A stretch of 64,000 nucleotides of DNA, taken from the NCBI GenBank assembly GCA_018697195.1, contig CM031858.1, forward strand, positions 90,987,120 to 91,051,119. The letters are read 5' to 3'. This stretch comes from Certhia americana. Taxonomy: Eukaryota > Chordata > Aves > Passeriformes > Certhiidae. Shown in pieces: positions 63,156 through 64,000 of the stretch. The notes under the pieces were generated by a model. That model was not told the DNA's origin and ran no database searches. It saw only the letters and a list, made by a program, of their open reading frames with translations. Each line of letters starts with the position of its first letter. Within the stretch, counting starts at the first letter, position 1. Made by a program: the position numbers and the translations under genes.

Positions 63156-64000
63156 TCATATAAATGAGTCCCTATCTGGCTCAAAGGAAGTTTTCCACCA
63201 CAGTTCTCTGAAAATTTCAGCTGAGCCTTGCTGTAAGGTCAGAAAAAGATGACTTGTTTTCCCAGTTCAATATCACAGCTCAGAGTCTCCTCTCTATAGC
63301 CCTCTCAGCAGTGGTACAATAAAGTGAAGGCGGAGATGTCCTCCAACATACAGGCTGGCAAAGTCAAATAACAGTTCAGAAAACTGTTAAGTCCCTTGAC
63401 CCTTCAAATTACAGTCAGAGACTTTTTCCCTTCTCACAGTACACATGTAATCTTTGCCATAAAATTTACAAAGAGTAAACATCCATATTTTACATGGCCT
63501 TTGGTCATAAAGGTTTCTTCCTATCTCAGCTCTACCCTGCTGTGGTGCAAGAGAAGCGGGGAGAAAAGAGCTAACAATTACCAGTCTCTGGTTTGTAGCT
63601 CTGTGATTTGTATTTCACGTGTGCTGTTAAAAGGTTACAAAGAAACTTAATTCTTTTGCTGTTTTTTAACTGCTGGAAACATCTTTCTGGTGTTTCTATC
63701 AAGTGTTGCTTTTCAGGTCTAGCTGAAAAACAGCATCAGTATTAGACAGCTGCTCAGAGAGAAGCACTTTTCAGACCAGAGTTTTGCACTGAGGTATCTA
63801 AGTCTTATTTTCTGGTACCTGCATAAATACATGAATTTCAGCTACTTCAAGACAAGTGTTTTGCAAAAAGTCACTGCTTATGCAACCCCACTATTACATT
63901 TTAGTGGAGAATTGCATCTTAGTGGTTAATGGATAAGTCACAGAATAAACAGCCACTAACTGTGGTTTACTTTACCACAAACTAATATCCTAAATTCTCT
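63156..64000. other. Unique non-coding DNA
   Basis: No gene or repeat family is recognised. The 63000-63350 stretch is richer in GC and complex, with several CAGCTC/CTCAG words, and may be weakly regulatory. Confidence 0.4.

Noticed and set aside
1..64000. CRISPR arrays, operons, integrons or phage-type systems
   Set aside because: There are no regularly spaced repeats, ribosome-binding sites or dense co-directional genes. The composition and repeats are those of a vertebrate.

Overview
This window looks like a piece of AT-rich, gene-poor vertebrate nuclear DNA, most probably from a bird. The evidence is the repeat content. There are three short 3'-terminal CR1 LINE fragments of avian type and one older, longer CR1 relic. 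There is also an ERVL-type LTR with the terminal layout common in birds, and a well-preserved solo LTR with 6-bp target duplications, as made by class II (ERVK-like) elements. A non-avian archosaur or a turtle is less likely but not excluded, because the old CR1 relic belongs to a lineage shared by those groups.

I found no convincing protein-coding gene, tRNA, rRNA or known small RNA. The open frames are short (longest 173 codons), overlap on both strands, lack recognisable domains and fit chance expectation, with one clear exception. On the minus strand at 38.34-38.87 kb there is a decayed reverse-transcriptase fragment of a Ty3/gypsy-type LTR retrotransposon. It keeps the DLTSGYWQ-type palm block, but its catalytic aspartate pair is damaged and it carries frameshifts and stops. 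Gypsy elements are very rare in birds, so this is the most unusual coding remnant here. A weaker candidate is a splice-flanked open frame at 1.86-2.06 kb (minus).

Layout: 0-6 kb is unique AT-rich sequence with a possible long hairpin at 5.3 kb. 6-7.3 kb is a complex, non-repetitive block that may be conserved non-coding DNA. 7.3-24.7 kb is mostly featureless, with simple repeats and a perfect 22-bp palindrome at 18.2 kb. 24.8-25.2 kb holds a CR1 3' end. 26-34 kb has simple repeats, a double hairpin at 28.6 kb and three regulatory-looking blocks (28.1, 30.1 and 33.6 kb). 34.7-35.0 kb is a second CR1 end. 38.3-38.9 kb is the gypsy remnant. 40.9-41.3 kb is another regulatory-looking block. 45.5-47.2 kb is the old CR1 relic. 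52.9-53.7 kb is an ERVL LTR followed by a CR1 fragment. 58.4-59.1 kb is the solo LTR. The rest is unique AT-rich DNA.

The simplest reading is a gene desert or a very long intron, with scattered candidate enhancers and a low load of retroelements. The regulatory calls rest only on the look of the sequence (clustered homeodomain, SOX and TGACAG-type sites, and inverted site pairs). They need a cross-species alignment to stand.
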